A DNA stretch of 64,000 nucleotides from Porodaedalea pini. Taxonomy: Eukaryota > Basidiomycota > Agaricomycetes > Hymenochaetales > Hymenochaetaceae. Shown piece by piece: positions 32,930-44,150 of this stretch. Position 1 is the first letter of the stretch; every line of letters starts with the position of its first letter. The notes below the pieces were generated by a model. It worked only from the letters and a program-made list of their open reading frames with translations. It did no database searches and was not told the DNA's origin. The position numbers and the translations under genes were made by a program. The DNA lies in contig NBAY01000066.1 of the NCBI GenBank assembly GCA_002794775.1, positions 124,001 to 188,000 of the forward strand, read 5' to 3'.

Positions 32930-35900
32930 ATGTCCACTGAGTTCTCCCTACAAGGTTCGTCTTTATATCATGCGGCTCTATCTGTTTTGACAATGACATC
33001 CTCTGTAGTAATCCGTGTTGAAGGCGTGCAGTGGGAACACCATTTTCATAGCATAGTGCCCAACCTTTATGCTCAAGTGAAGTTCGGCGATGCTATCCAG
33101 AAGACGCAAACAATCAAGGACAAATCACCCACCTGGGACGAGACTTTCACGCTGTAAGTGGTCCTATAACAAATCAATCTCGGAGATTTCATTACGTGCG
33201 CGTAGCCCATCGTCAGATGCATCTGCGGTTCTCACAATTGAAGTCAAGCATAGATCTTCACTTAAGGGTCGAAAAAGTATGTGTGTTGGCTCCATCAACA
33301 TCCAGCTCGACGAGCTTTTCAGCAAGTGCGCTAATGGCGAGGGTAAGCTACATTTCCAATTTTATTAGTACGTGGCTTGTGCTCAGCATGAACTACCTTT
33401 AGCCCAGCTAAGCCTCCATCCGCCGCCTGGAAAAGCATACAGAGGGCCCACAATTTTTGTTTATCTACTCGACACCGTCAAAACGATAATGGACATCAAG
33501 TGTGATGTTTTGGCTGCCGACCAGGCTGTTCAGCTGAGCGGAACCGTGAGCTCAGCCTCGGGTGCAAAGTTTGACGCGGTCGAAGAGCTGGCTACTGAGC
33601 TGGACAACCAGAGCGAGCTATACAAATGTCTTGTAAGCCTTTGCGGAAAGTTTGGCTTATTCGCCGATATTATTGATGCACTATCTGAAGTGAGTCTTAC
33701 GTTCTTGATAATAGAGACTATTGATTGTTCAGTACTATTAGGTTCATCCATATCTACATGCCGCGTGGCAAGTGACCTCATCTCTATTGAAGGTACGTTA
33801 TAGATCAATTCACTGTGTGAAAGACTTACATGGTCAGCTTTGCATAGGTCGTTTCAAGACAGTTCGAAAACGACAAGTCGGTCGTCGATCTGGTGTGCAT
33901 TATGAAAGAAACGTTCGACTTTGTCTGTGAATTCGACGATCTTCCCAACAAGATTCGGAGTCTTAAACAGTCTATCATCAAACTCCTCAAACAAACCACC
34001 GAATTCTGTCTGTTTGTTCGAGAATTCACCTCACCTGGGTTCTTCGGTAAGCCTATCTGCTTAAAGTCGTATTTTTATTTCCGAGGAAATGACATTTATG
34101 CTAGGCCGGGTTCTCGATATGGTCAGTAGCACTCGGAAGATAGATGAGTTCAAGAAGAGCTTCGACTCGCTCAAGGAAGAACTCAGCTCGAGAGTAGCCC
34201 TGCATACTGCTTTTATCTCAGCACGAGTATCTCAAAACGTCAACACGTTAGGTGTGTGTCAAACTAATATTGTTATTGGACTTCGCTGAAATCCCTTCAT
34301 CAGTCTTGAAGCAGCGTCTGCGACCGATGGAGAAGAATGCATCCGACCGTCCTCGATGCCTTCTTGGGACGCGCGGCGAATATTTGAATCAGGCCATGGA
34401 CTGGCTGTTTTCGGATACAAGCAAGAACGTTATGTGGCTTCATGGAGTCCCCGGTTCCGGGAAAAGTACGATTGCTGCGACGATTGCGGATTATTGTAGT
34501 GATATGTCCCGACTCGGGGCGTTCCTGTTCTTTGAACAAGGAAAGGCCGAGTACAGCTCTATTATTCAGACGATTGCCTTCAAGTTGGCATCTTTCGACT
34601 CGTCGTTCGCCCCACACGTCATCGCTGCTCTTGACCAGAACAAGAATATCGAAGACTCTTCACCTACGAGGCAGTTCCAGAAGCTCATTTTGGAACCACT
34701 CGATGCTGCCAAAGACGATGTACAAGGCCCTGTCCTTATCATCCTCGATGCTTTGGACGAATGCGGCACGATCGGCAAAGGGAGTAACCTAATCCAGTTG
34801 CTCAAGGTCGAGTTTTCGAAGCTTTCTTCGAAGTTCCGCTTCCTCGTCACGAGCCGGCCAGAAGGTGATATCGTGAAAGCCTTGTCGTCCCAATCACACG
34901 TCCTCGAAATCGAGCTCGATCACAGTTCGAAGGAGAGTCGACATGATGTACGCGTCTACATTGATCGTGCGATGCGGGATGCGGTGATAGAGCCAATACC
35001 GGAGGGTTGGACATGGGATGATAAACTGAATGTCCTTGGTGATTCTGCGGATGGGCTTTTCATCTGGGCATCGACCGCGGTCAAACTAGTCCAGCTAGCA
35101 ACATTTCAATTCGCTTATATCGAGAAATTGGTCTCAAATGCGAAGTCGCTTTCTCTTCAAGAGCTATATGTCACCGCACTGCGCGATGCGCTTTCTTGGG
35201 ATGACACGACAAAATCTATATTTCAAAATGTCGTTTCTTTTATTCTTTTTGGCAAGACACAGCTCTCCGACAAAGCCATCGATGGGATGTTACACCTAGC
35301 TCCTCCCATGGGATCAGCTGCCATTTTTTCGAAACTACAAGCTCTGATCGCATATAAGCCCGGAGAGCCTGTTCGTATCCACCACGCGTCTTTTGGCGAC
35401 TACCTCACGTCACCCGCCTGTCCCAATCCTTGCGTAATACACCCCGGCAGTGCGAGACTGTCGCAGTGTATCGGTGGCCCTTGGCTCATTGATGCTCCCA
35501 TCCAGAAGCATTTCGTCGTCATTCGGTGCTTTTCTGTCATGGAGGACATGCTTCACTTCAATATGTGCGATCTCGAGACGTCTTTTGTCCAAAACGATGA
35601 TGTCGTAGGACTAGAAGATCGTGTCAAGGACAAAATTCCGCCACATTTGGCATATGCATGCCTTTTCTGGGCTCAACATCTTCGCGATGTTCCATATTCT
35701 TCTGACTTGCTCGAGAAATTGTCATTGTTTGTCATGCATCGCTTATTATACTGGTTTGAAATACTCAGTCTACTGAAGAAGCTCGGTCGCGTTGCTAGCC
35801 CAGCTCTCCTCGACGCCGTCAAATGGACTGAAGTGAGTACACGTATATTTGAAGCGCATATGTGACTGACTCCAGACAAGATGTATGACACGGATATCAC

Positions 35901-38165
35901 CTCGTTCTTAAGGGATGCTAGCACCCTCGCCACTGTGTTTGCCGTACCGATCACACAAAGCACGCCTCATATATATGTCTCTATGCTCCCTCTTACTAAG
36001 CAGGAGTCAATGATCTCGGCTCATTATTCGAAGCAAGCGTTCTCTTCGCTACAGGTGGATCGAATAGGAACGAAAATGGCACCACTATGGCTAAAAGTGA
36101 TAGAAGGACATACGAGCTATGTCTTGTCTGTCGCCTTCTCGCCGATGGTAAGCGGATCGTCTCGGGCTTTAGCGATAGGACGATTATTGTCAGGGATGCG
36201 GAGAGTGGGGAGGCCGTTGCTGGACCTTTTGAAGAGCACACGGACAGCGTCAAGTCTATGGCCTTCTCTCCTGATGGAAGGCTCGTTGTCTCAGGCTCCT
36301 TTGATAAGACAATCATTGTCTGGAACGCAGAGACTGGAGAAATGGTTTCCAGGCCTTCTGAGGAACACATTGACAGTGTCAGCTGCGTTGCCTTTTCGCC
36401 TGAGGGGACACGCATAGTCTCAGGCTCCAATGATAACACAATCATGGTTTGGGATGCAGAGAGTGGAGAGGTCATTCTTGGACCTTTGAAAGGACATACG
36501 GACTATGTCAACTCTGTTGCCTTCTCGCCTGACGGGAGGCACATAGTCTCGGGGTCTGGTGATAAGACGATCAGAGTCTGGGACGCGGAGACTGGGCAGA
36601 TCGTTCTCGAGCCTTTCACAGGACATACGGGCTATGTCAAGTCTGTCGCCTTCTCGTCCGATGGGAAGCATATTGTCTCGGGCTCCCAGGATAAGACGAT
36701 CAGGGTTTGGGATGCGGAAAGTGGGGAGGTCGTTGTCGGTCCCTTTGAAGGGCACATACACTCAGTCTACTCCGTTGCCTTCTCGCCAGATGGGAAACGC
36801 GTCGTCTCTGGTTCCCGTGATAGCACGGTCAGGGTCTGGGATGTGGAGAGTGGCGAGCTCGTCTGCGGCCCTTTTGAAGTTCATACAAATACCATTGTGT
36901 CCATTGCCTTCTCGCCTGATGGCAGGCGCATCATCTCCGGCTCCTGTGACAAGACGATCAGAGTCTGGGACGCGGAAACCAGCAAGGTCGTTTCCGTGTC
37001 TTCCGAAGGGCACAAGACTGGCATATATTCCGTTGCCTTCTCGCCTGACGGACGTCTAATTGTCTCAGGCTCTGGGGACAACACAATTAGGATTTGGAAT
37101 GTAAAGAGTGGCAAAGCCCTTGCCAGACCTTTCGAGGGGCATACGGACCGTGTCCGGTCCGTCGCATTTTCTTCTGACGGAATGCGCATTGTCTCGGGCT
37201 CCAACGATAAGACGATCAGAGTTTGGGACGCAGAGAATGGCGAACTCGTTTCCGGACCTTTCAAAGGGCACACGAACGCCGTTTGGTCTGTCGCCTCCTC
37301 ACCTGACGGCACGCGTGTCGTCTCGGGCTCTTGTGATACCCAAATCATTATCTGGAATGCAGAGAGTGGGGCAATTGTTGCTGGGCCTCTCAAAGAGCAT
37401 AGGTCCGCTGTTCAGTGCGTTGCCTTCTCCCCCGATGGTGCGCGTGTCGTCTCAGGTTCCGATGATAAGACGATCAGAGTCTGGGACGCAGAGAGCGGGG
37501 AAGTCATTGCTGGGCCTCTCATAGGACATTTGATGAGTGTCTGCTCCGTCGCCTTCTCCCCTAATGGCATGCATGTTGTCTCAGGCTCCGAGGATACGTC
37601 GATCAGAATATGGGACGCAGTGAGTGGGGTTGTCATTTCTGGGCCTTTCAATGGACACACATGGCTCGTCTCGTCTGTTGCCTTTTCGCCTAATGGAACT
37701 TGCATTGTCTCCGGCTCGTGGGATGGGACGATGAGGGTTTGGGATGCGGCGAGCGGAGAAGTCACTTCCGGGCCTGTCAGCGGGCACCCGGACGGCATTA
37801 CCTCTGTCACCTATTCTCCAGATGGGACGCACATTGCCTCTGGATCCTGGGACAAGACAATCAGGGTTTGGGACGTGGCGAGCGGGAATATCATTCCCAA
37901 GCTTTTTGAAGCGTACACAGACGCCGCCTCGTCTGTCGCTTTGTCGCCTAACAATGAAGACTTTTCGAATTGGGCCTTGGCTGAAAACGGATGGATATTA
38001 GGTCCCCACCGCGAATTGCTCTTATGGGTTCCTCCTGATATTCGCCCCACTCTTTGGCTTCCTCAAAATACGGCCATTTTTAGCTGTGCATTTTCGACTA
38101 AACTGGATTTCAGCAACACCGCACACGGCAGGCGCTGGCAGGAATGCATTACGCCACCTGAATAA
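32930..38165 (+). CDS. NLR-like protein: C2 - helical region - NACHT - 14 WD40 repeats, frameshift in first WD repeat
   Basis: Nine exons parallel the paralog at 11344: 32930-32954, 33009-33153, 33206-33342, 33403-33689, 33742-33792, 33848-34046, 34105-34251, 34304-35832 and 35881-38165. C2 is seen in NLYAQVKFG and SPTWDETFTL. NACHT has Walker A GVPGSGKST (about residue 377), Walker B VLIILDALDECG and RFLVTSRPE. The 14 WD repeats and the tail LLLWVPPDIR follow. In the first repeat, GCCGATGG at 36141-36148 lacks one base compared with the other repeats (GCCTGATGG or similar). The propeller therefore falls out of frame after about residue 928, and translation would stop at 36417. A potential 56-bp intron (36148-36203, GTAAGC...GGAG) would restore the frame. 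So it is either a recent pseudogene, a truncated C2-NACHT protein, or rescued by splicing. All upstream exons are intact. Confidence 0.85.
36090..37920 (+). repeat. 14 tandem WD40-coding repeats of the second NLR gene
   Basis: Period 43 codons with core AFSPDGTRIVSGSDDKTIRV. Repeat number equals that of the first gene. As there, the residues just after GH vary (TDS, IDS, TDY, TGY, IHS, TNT, KTG, TDR, TNA, RSA, LMS, TWL, PDG). Confidence 0.9.
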
Positions 38166-38199
38166 GACTGAAATCTCGATTTCGGTGAACTGCACTGAT

Positions 38200-39420
38200 C
38201 GCTTTCTTGCTATCCCGTGGACTAGACGTTCTGCTTTGTATGTTTCGTAGGCTCATTAGTGTATATTCAATGGAAGCCTCCCGAGTTCTAGATGGGTCAA
38301 CTAAAACGGTACAGGTTACGGCAACGAGAATCAAGTCTTTGATTTTGTCCCTACCGAGGGTTTACTGATTAAATAGAGTACGTTGAACAAAGTTCGCAAA
38401 GCTCGGCTTTCATTGCCATGACGCGACGAGATTGTGAATATGTTTGTTTACGCGTTGTTTATGTGCCTTTGTGCAGCGATGGTCTGACAGATCCATCTTC
38501 GTCTAGGAGCGCAGTTATCCTACTAGTTATGTGTAATTAGTCGTGCACGTATGCCTTTGCAGATATATTATTGCAGAGGCGATGGGACCTTGCTATTGAG
38601 TATCTACACCAATCCGGATCGCGACTCCAATCCTAAGCCATCCCGGACGAGGACGCGAGACGAAATGGTGCTGTACAGACACTAGTATAAGCTCAAAAGC
38701 GCGCAGAAATCATCCAATATTCAAGCTACACAGTATTCGCGAGAAGAGGCCGTACTCATGAAAAGGTCAAGATACCTGTTCTCCGCTACATTCGAAATGT
38801 TCATACGTTTACAGTCGTCACCTGTCCACCACACTTATCCAAGTCGTACATCATCCAGGCATAGTTGTGAACTCGTCATCGTAAAGCACGCCATGGACTC
38901 GTTTCGTTCTACAGTTCTTTTTGGATGTGGCTTCATGCTCGCGCTGACTTTCGCGAGGATGACAGGAACGCCAAGGCCAGAAAGCTCGCCTCGCGCGTTC
39001 TGGGCTGAGTCAATGCCTTCAAAGACAATGGGGTATGAGAACACTGAAAGGAACCGAAGAAAGACAGTGGCGTGAAGCTTGGTGAGAGCGGAAGGGCCTT
39101 CGACTCTGCGGAGGCGAATGAGAGAAGTGAATGACGATGACGCATAGACGCTCGATGCCTCGGACACGAAGACGGACAAACGCAGAGACACACAGAAGGC
39201 GTGTCCGCATGCATGACTGTGGTGCTTGCGCGGTCTGGAGGCGCTGAGGGTAAGGGAGGCGGGGAGAAGGTACAGCATCTTCCTGAAACGTAGAATAGGA
39301 CACGGAACCGCGTTACAGGGCAAAGAAGGTCAGATGAGTCGAGCAGAAGCAGGGGTTGGAGCACTGGAAGCAGTATCCGTAGATCGGTAGTTAATATTGG
39401 GGAAACAAGGACTCCGTAGA
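38200..39420. repeat. NLR-downstream block, copy ii
   Basis: This block follows the second NLR gene. It aligns with 47230-48260 over most of its length (cctttgtgcagcgatggtc at 38465; cagaaatcatccaatattcaa at 38704; ctcgatgcctcggacacg at 39150; cttcctgaaacgtagaat at 39279) and with the interrupted copy i. It contains the empty site for the 5.9-kb TIR element at about 39270. No conserved frame links the copies. Confidence 0.65.
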
Positions 39421-39986
39421 AGCTAGATGGGGTGTCTTATACCTTGTCCCCTCGAGTCATTAGATAGCTTCGACCTTCGACGCGTGCACGAGGGGTACGA
39501 CGCGCGTGCATCCATGCAACTGGCCGGTGACTATTGTGCTGTACATTTATGTTTTCTTCGAGACCGTAAGGCTGACATGAGGAGGTAGCGTGGTTTTGAT
39601 CGATAAACCTTCGCAGGCTAGCGACTTGGAGAGCGTCCAGAGCAAAGCAAAGCATAGCGTTTATGTTGTGCATTTTCATTCATTCTGCGCCCAATAATGG
39701 CGAAGTGGTCTTCAGCTTAACACGAAGTCCGGCCGTTGGATTATTCATACGTTGATTATTGTCCTAGAGAGGACATCACGTACATGCTTTAACTAGGAGA
39801 GGAATGAGATGGAATGAGGTGCTTTGCTCTTGATAAAGCCGACAAATTAACGCAACGTACGCACCAGCATTCAATCGACTGTGCGTCTTCGATTCCTTGG
39901 AGGAACTTAGGGCAGAAGTTATTGAAGCCTTTTTTCCTCTTGAAGCTCGAGACGCTGGTTGTGCCAATGCCCGCTCGGTGACTTGG
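39421..39986. other. Repeat-derived region, no gene supported
   Basis: Parts align with 48240-48780 (gacatgaggaggtagcgtgg at 39575; acatgctttaactaggagag at 39782), extending the duplicated block. No frame is conserved between the two. Confidence 0.5.
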
Positions 39987-40478
39987 TCAAACAAGTTTGC
40001 GTTTGAAGACGAACCACTGGCATACCTCATCTAAGCTGAACTGCAACACGTGCAAACGTGTCTGCGCGTGCGAGCCGAGCCACGACACACTACGACACGA
40101 CATGCACAGAAACTTCTCCCACATTCCATCCGAGTTTATGAGTCCTTCGCCCCTCAAAGATGACATGACATCCGTAACATTGATTCCGTCCTTCAATGGA
40201 GGAAGGAACGTGTCAACGAAGAAGTCCATGTCCAACTCCAGAATAATGTAGCCAAAGTCATCTTTCATTGCAAGATGCCTCTCTTTAGAAGTGCCATTTC
40301 GAAAACTATGGGAATTAGTCGAATGAGGTTTTGCAGGCGTGTCTCCAACCGAGTGATGAGGCGGTCCCGAGTTTTCCGGAGTCTTAGGCCGATCCAATTC
40401 AATGGTTTCGTCTGTCGTAGTCGATAAGTCAGCCGTGGTTCGAGCACCTTTGTTTTCGATAGGTGCAATGGTCGACAT
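39987..40478 (-). pseudogene. N-terminal fragment of a FunK1-like fungal kinase
   Basis: The frame from ATG 40478 starts MSTIAPIENKGARTT. It contains HHSVGDTPAKPHSTNSHSF, MKDDFGYIILELDMDFFVDTF and DGINVTDVMSSLRGEGL followed by a Trp, which resemble the N-terminal lead-in of FunK1-type kinases of mushrooms, though I recall this from the general pattern only. No kinase core motif follows. A shortened duplicate of its 3' part lies at about 48740-48870. Confidence 0.35.
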
Positions 40479-41156
40479 CGCGGAGGAGAGTTGGGTCTTT
40501 GAGCGTGGCTTCAGCGCGATGTCACATTTGCGCGTATGGCTGTCACATCACTAAGCCCTTGAAGGCTTTTCTTGCTTTTCATTTCTTGTTTTCTCAACAA
40601 ATGCCTCAAATTTTCAGCTTATTTCACGGCTTTGTTGTGTGTTTACAAATTAATAAGCCATCTCAGGTATCTCGAACCTGAACGGCCTGTCCACTTGTCA
40701 ACTGAGTAGGACTCGGAGAAGAGTTCCCAAGACGAACTTGAACGCGGTTGAAACAACGTAACTCAGAGGATTTGAAGTGCATTTATCTCTCTCTGGCACT
40801 TCTATGTGGACATAATGTTAGTCATACCTTGCCTCTGTTAGTTCAGCAGTGGACTAGCCTGACTCCACGCTTGAGACCTCAGGTTTAAGTTGAGGTTCAG
40901 ACTAGGTCGGGACTCCGACTTGAAGGCATCGCCTTTTATCCATATAAACCAAGCACTTCCGAAACAATGCCCCTCCTCACTTAACTTCCTACCGCCATTT
41001 CCCCACCTGCGCGATTTACGCTATCTCTCCCTTTGTCCATCGAATTGACTTCGAAATGTGTTCTGCCTGTACTTCTTCACGCGTGTCCATCCTCGGCCTC
41101 TGGGTAAGCACATCTCCCCCGGACCTCCTTTCTCCACGCCCATACTGACTCACATC

Positions 41157-43010
41157 ATGTCTCAGCCATATATGTCACTTGTCGATGGCCACGCTGGCGT
41201 GCCCTCCACGATTCCAAACATCACAAACGAGACCGACGAGCTCGTTCGCTCAACCAAGACTTCCGCTGGCGGAAATTCCCTTTCCTCGCTCTCCCAGGAA
41301 CCCCATGACGCCGTTGACGGCGAACCGGGTTTATCCATTCAGATTTTGACGCATAATATGTCCACCGAGGACATCGCAAGGGCAGACAAGACCATGCATT
41401 CGAATGAAATCTTCGCAGGCGAAGAATCCTCAACGCTACCTACTTTGGCAATGAACAACGCCGAGGTCATCATTACTGAGGTCAATTCTTCCTCGGCTCG
41501 TCTCGCGACCGCCGACAACATCGCGAGTGAAGTCAAGATCCACATTGAAATGTTGACTGAGCCCTCCGCAGGCGAGGACTCTCCGACGCTGTTGTCGTGG
41601 AAGTTTGACGGCCCCGACGAGGAGGCCGGTTTGGGGATGCATCCTTCTTACTCGTCACTTTCCGTGCATAAGAACGTTTTTCGCGCGCCCAATACTGGTG
41701 CATCCATCAAGCCTCAGCTGTCGCGGATCATCGAGGTCGACGAGGACGAGTCGGCTCTCGCACCAATGGGCGCGGCTGCAGACACGTTCGTATACAAGGA
41801 GGCCAACGACGCCGAGCCGGTGCTCGTGGATCGGCGTGCTGAACCCATTGCGCACGGGTTGCTGGGGCTAGGTCTCATCAACGTCCCCGAAGTCCAACGT
41901 ATACTGTCGGCCGCCACGCTTTCGGTGCCGCCGTCGACCTCCGCTCCGATCGAGTCGAGCTCGTCGACGATCGCTCATGACTTCTTCCAGAAGTTCATCG
42001 GTGCCCAAGGGATCGGACTGGGCTTAACGACACATCCTTCGTTACGGCCTGGTGCTATGTCCACCCAGTACTCTTCGGTAGCAGATAATACGTTACGAGA
42101 TATAGATGTCCTTGCTGGCGAAGACTCCCCGACGCTACGTCCTTGGGCGTCGGACAGTTCCGAGATCACTATCACTGAAGTCCACTCTTTTGACTCACCT
42201 CGCCGCGTGGACTACGAGGACTTCGTATGCGAAATCAAGATCGAGGTCGAACCTTCAGTTGAGTCCTACACAAGAAGGGACCCTCCGACGCTGCTTCCTT
42301 GGACGTCGGACAGCACCAGGATTACTATCACTGAAGCTCACTCATCGTACTCGCCTCGCCTCATAACCGAAGAGGACTTCGTGTGCAAGATCAAGATCGA
42401 GGCTGAACCTTCCGCCGAGCTATATGCAGGACGTAGCTCTCCGACACTACTGGTGAGGAGATCTGATGGCCCCGCCGAAGGTGCATCCGACCTTGGCACG
42501 CAGTTCTCTCGTTCATCATTCTATGGATTTGGACACCCTTCCATGTCTGGGGCTGCCATCAGTTCTCAGCTGTCACTGATCATCGAGGTTGACGAGGACG
42601 AGGATGTCCCGCACGAGTCGACACCGGCACTAGCGGAGGTGAAGCGCACCATCCCGGACCTGATGGGCGACATCCCCGACACGTTCACACAAGAGGAGGT
42701 CATCGAAGCGGAGAAGATCATCGAACAATTACGCGCTGAGTCGACTGCGCGCGGCGTGCCAGGACTCGGGCTGATCAACGTTCCTGAACTGACGCTGATG
42801 TTGTCTGTCGACACGCTCACGGTGCCGCCATCGACGTTAGTTCCGTCGGAGTCCAGCTTCCGGACGATGCCGGTTGACTGGATGGGACCCGCACCTGCGC
42901 CTGAGCCGGTGATGCGCCTCCCGAGGGGAATGCAAGTACGGATGTTCTTCGCTGACGTTGTCGACTGGGTGAAGGGCACGATGGTGTGCTCGGGCACGGA
43001 GGAGACGTAG
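41157..43010 (+). CDS. Ser/Thr-rich hypothetical protein with internal repeats
   Basis: The chosen start is ATG 41157 (MSQPYMSLVDG); an in-frame start at 41058 would add 33 residues that look like untranslated sequence containing a possible splice donor. The product is about 617 aa, rich in Ser, Thr, Pro, Glu and Asp. Two halves repeat the same succession: a SPTLL motif, a stretch ending in LSRIIEVDEDE or LSLIIEVDEDE, then LGLINVPE and TLSVPPST or TLTVPPST. A shorter unit ITITEVHS/ITITEAHS with (V/E)DFVC(E/K)IKIE is repeated three times in the middle. No signal peptide, membrane segment or known domain was seen, and I do not recognise it. Codon use looks coding, with no stops. It may be a lineage-specific protein. 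Confidence 0.65.
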   Translation: MSQPYMSLVDGHAGVPSTIPNITNETDELVRSTKTSAGGNSLSSLSQEPHDAVDGEPGLSIQILTHNMSTEDIARADKTMHSNEIFAGEESSTLPTLAMNNAEVIITEVNSSSARLATADNIASEVKIHIEMLTEPSAGEDSPTLLSWKFDGPDEEAGLGMHPSYSSLSVHKNVFRAPNTGASIKPQLSRIIEVDEDESALAPMGAAADTFVYKEANDAEPVLVDRRAEPIAHGLLGLGLINVPEVQRILSAATLSVPPSTSAPIESSSSTIAHDFFQKFIGAQGIGLGLTTHPSLRPGAMSTQYSSVADNTLRDIDVLAGEDSPTLRPWASDSSEITITEVHSFDSPRRVDYEDFVCEIKIEVEPSVESYTRRDPPTLLPWTSDSTRITITEAHSSYSPRLITEEDFVCKIKIEAEPSAELYAGRSSPTLLVRRSDGPAEGASDLGTQFSRSSFYGFGHPSMSGAAISSQLSLIIEVDEDEDVPHESTPALAEVKRTIPDLMGDIPDTFTQEEVIEAEKIIEQLRAESTARGVPGLGLINVPELTLMLSVDTLTVPPSTLVPSESSFRTMPVDWMGPAPAPEPVMRLPRGMQVRMFFADVVDWVKGTMVCSGTEET

Positions 43011-43013
43011 AAG

Positions 43014-43040
43014 GGGGGGGGGGGGAGGGGGGAGGGGGAA
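43014..43040. repeat. G-rich tract after the stop codon
   Basis: A run of G broken by single A residues lies a few bases after the stop of the preceding gene. It has four or more G-runs on the sense strand and could fold as a quadruplex in the 3' UTR. Confidence 0.7.
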
Positions 43041-43091
43041 ACGGGAAGCGGAGGAGAGTACTGCCGGAGAGTGGAGGAAGAAACCGCGCGT

Positions 43092-43577
43092 CTATTGCTG
43101 ATCTGGAGTATGGCATGAGGGCGCTATAAAAGATGAGTTAATTTTGTTGTTCTTTAACCCCTTTCTATTGGCGAGGAGCCGGTACTTGTGATCTACAGAG
43201 AGGGTGTTGGTCACTCCCTCTCCGTCGACCACGAGTGGCGGCTCCCCGCTGCCCTCACGCTCCCGAGGCTGAGTGCCCTGCTCGGAAGTTCCGGCCACTC
43301 CTCCGAGCAGATCAGCTAACTTCGGGATCATGAGGGTTTCCTTCCCTTTCCCCATCCCTTCCTTTTTGATTTGCTCTATGCGCGGCTTCGGTTGGTTGGC
43401 TGGCGTGGGCAAGAGTGAATGCCTTGCCCTCGTCGGTTGTTCTGGCTGGGGTTGTCGCAGCGCTTTGCAAGTTGCTGACCGTTCTAATCTATTCCCAGGT
43501 TTCACCTCGTCGGTGCTGTTGTCGTCGTTCGTTGCTGGTGATAGCGTCGATGACAGCGCCGACAGCACCTCGCCCAT
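43092..43577 (-). CDS. Hypothetical protein, uncertain
   Basis: A frame of 161 codons from ATG 43577 (MGEVLSALSSTLSP) is polar, proline- and lysine-containing, with no domain recognised. It is convergent with the gene at 41157. The upstream extension to 43706 is Phe-rich and derives from A-runs, so it is unlikely to be coding. Support is limited to frame length. Confidence 0.2.
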   Translation of the reverse strand: MGEVLSALSSTLSPATNDDNSTDEVKPGNRLERSATCKALRQPQPEQPTRARHSLLPTPANQPKPRIEQIKKEGMGKGKETLMIPKLADLLGGVAGTSEQGTQPREREGSGEPPLVVDGEGVTNTLSVDHKYRLLANRKGLKNNKINSSFIAPSCHTPDQQ

Positions 43578-43869
43578 CGACCGTGCTCCTTCGAAAAAAA
43601 AAACCCCCCGAAATCGAAAAAAAAAGTCGAAAAGGTCAAAATCAGAATGAAACGAAATCACTTCGAGCTTTCGCTGGTCGTTTCTAAAGAAGTCAAAGCA
43701 AAGCAAAACAAAACAAAGATCTTACAAGCTCTCGAGGACTGGCGCCTCTTTTCTGCCTCTGGACATCTCGGATGCCTAACTACCACTACTTCTAATATCT
43801 TCGGTCGCTCTTCCTAACAATCGCTATTGCTATCTACCTGTTATCAACTCTTACGGCTTTCGTGGACCT

Positions 43870-44150
43870 TCCTTTCTTCTCTCTTTCTCCTCTCTTTCTC
43901 TTTCTCTTTCTCCTCTCCTTCTGCTTCTCTTTTTCTCTTTCTTTTCCTTTTCCTTTTCCTTTTCCTTTTCCTTTTCCTTTTCCTTTTCCTTTTCCTTTTC
44001 CTTTTCTCTTTTCTCTTTCTCTCTCTTTCTCTTTCTTTCTCTTTCTTTCTCTTTCTCTCTTTCTCTTTCTTTTTCTTTCTCTCTTTCTCTTTCTTTTTCT
44101 TTCTCTCTTTCTCTTTTTCTCTTTCTCCTCTCTCTTTCCCTTCTCTCTCT
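43870..44150. repeat. Polypyrimidine microsatellite: (TTTTCC)n then CTTT/CTCT runs
   Basis: About a dozen copies of a TTTTCC hexamer at roughly 43938-44005 lie within a 280-bp pyrimidine-only stretch. Long apparent frames of Phe, Leu and Ser here are produced by the repeat and are not genes. Confidence 0.9.

Noticed and set aside
38892..39075. Small frame starting MDSF, as in mushroom mating pheromone precursors
   Set aside because: It does not end in a CaaX motif, and the equivalent positions in the two other block copies do not keep the frame.
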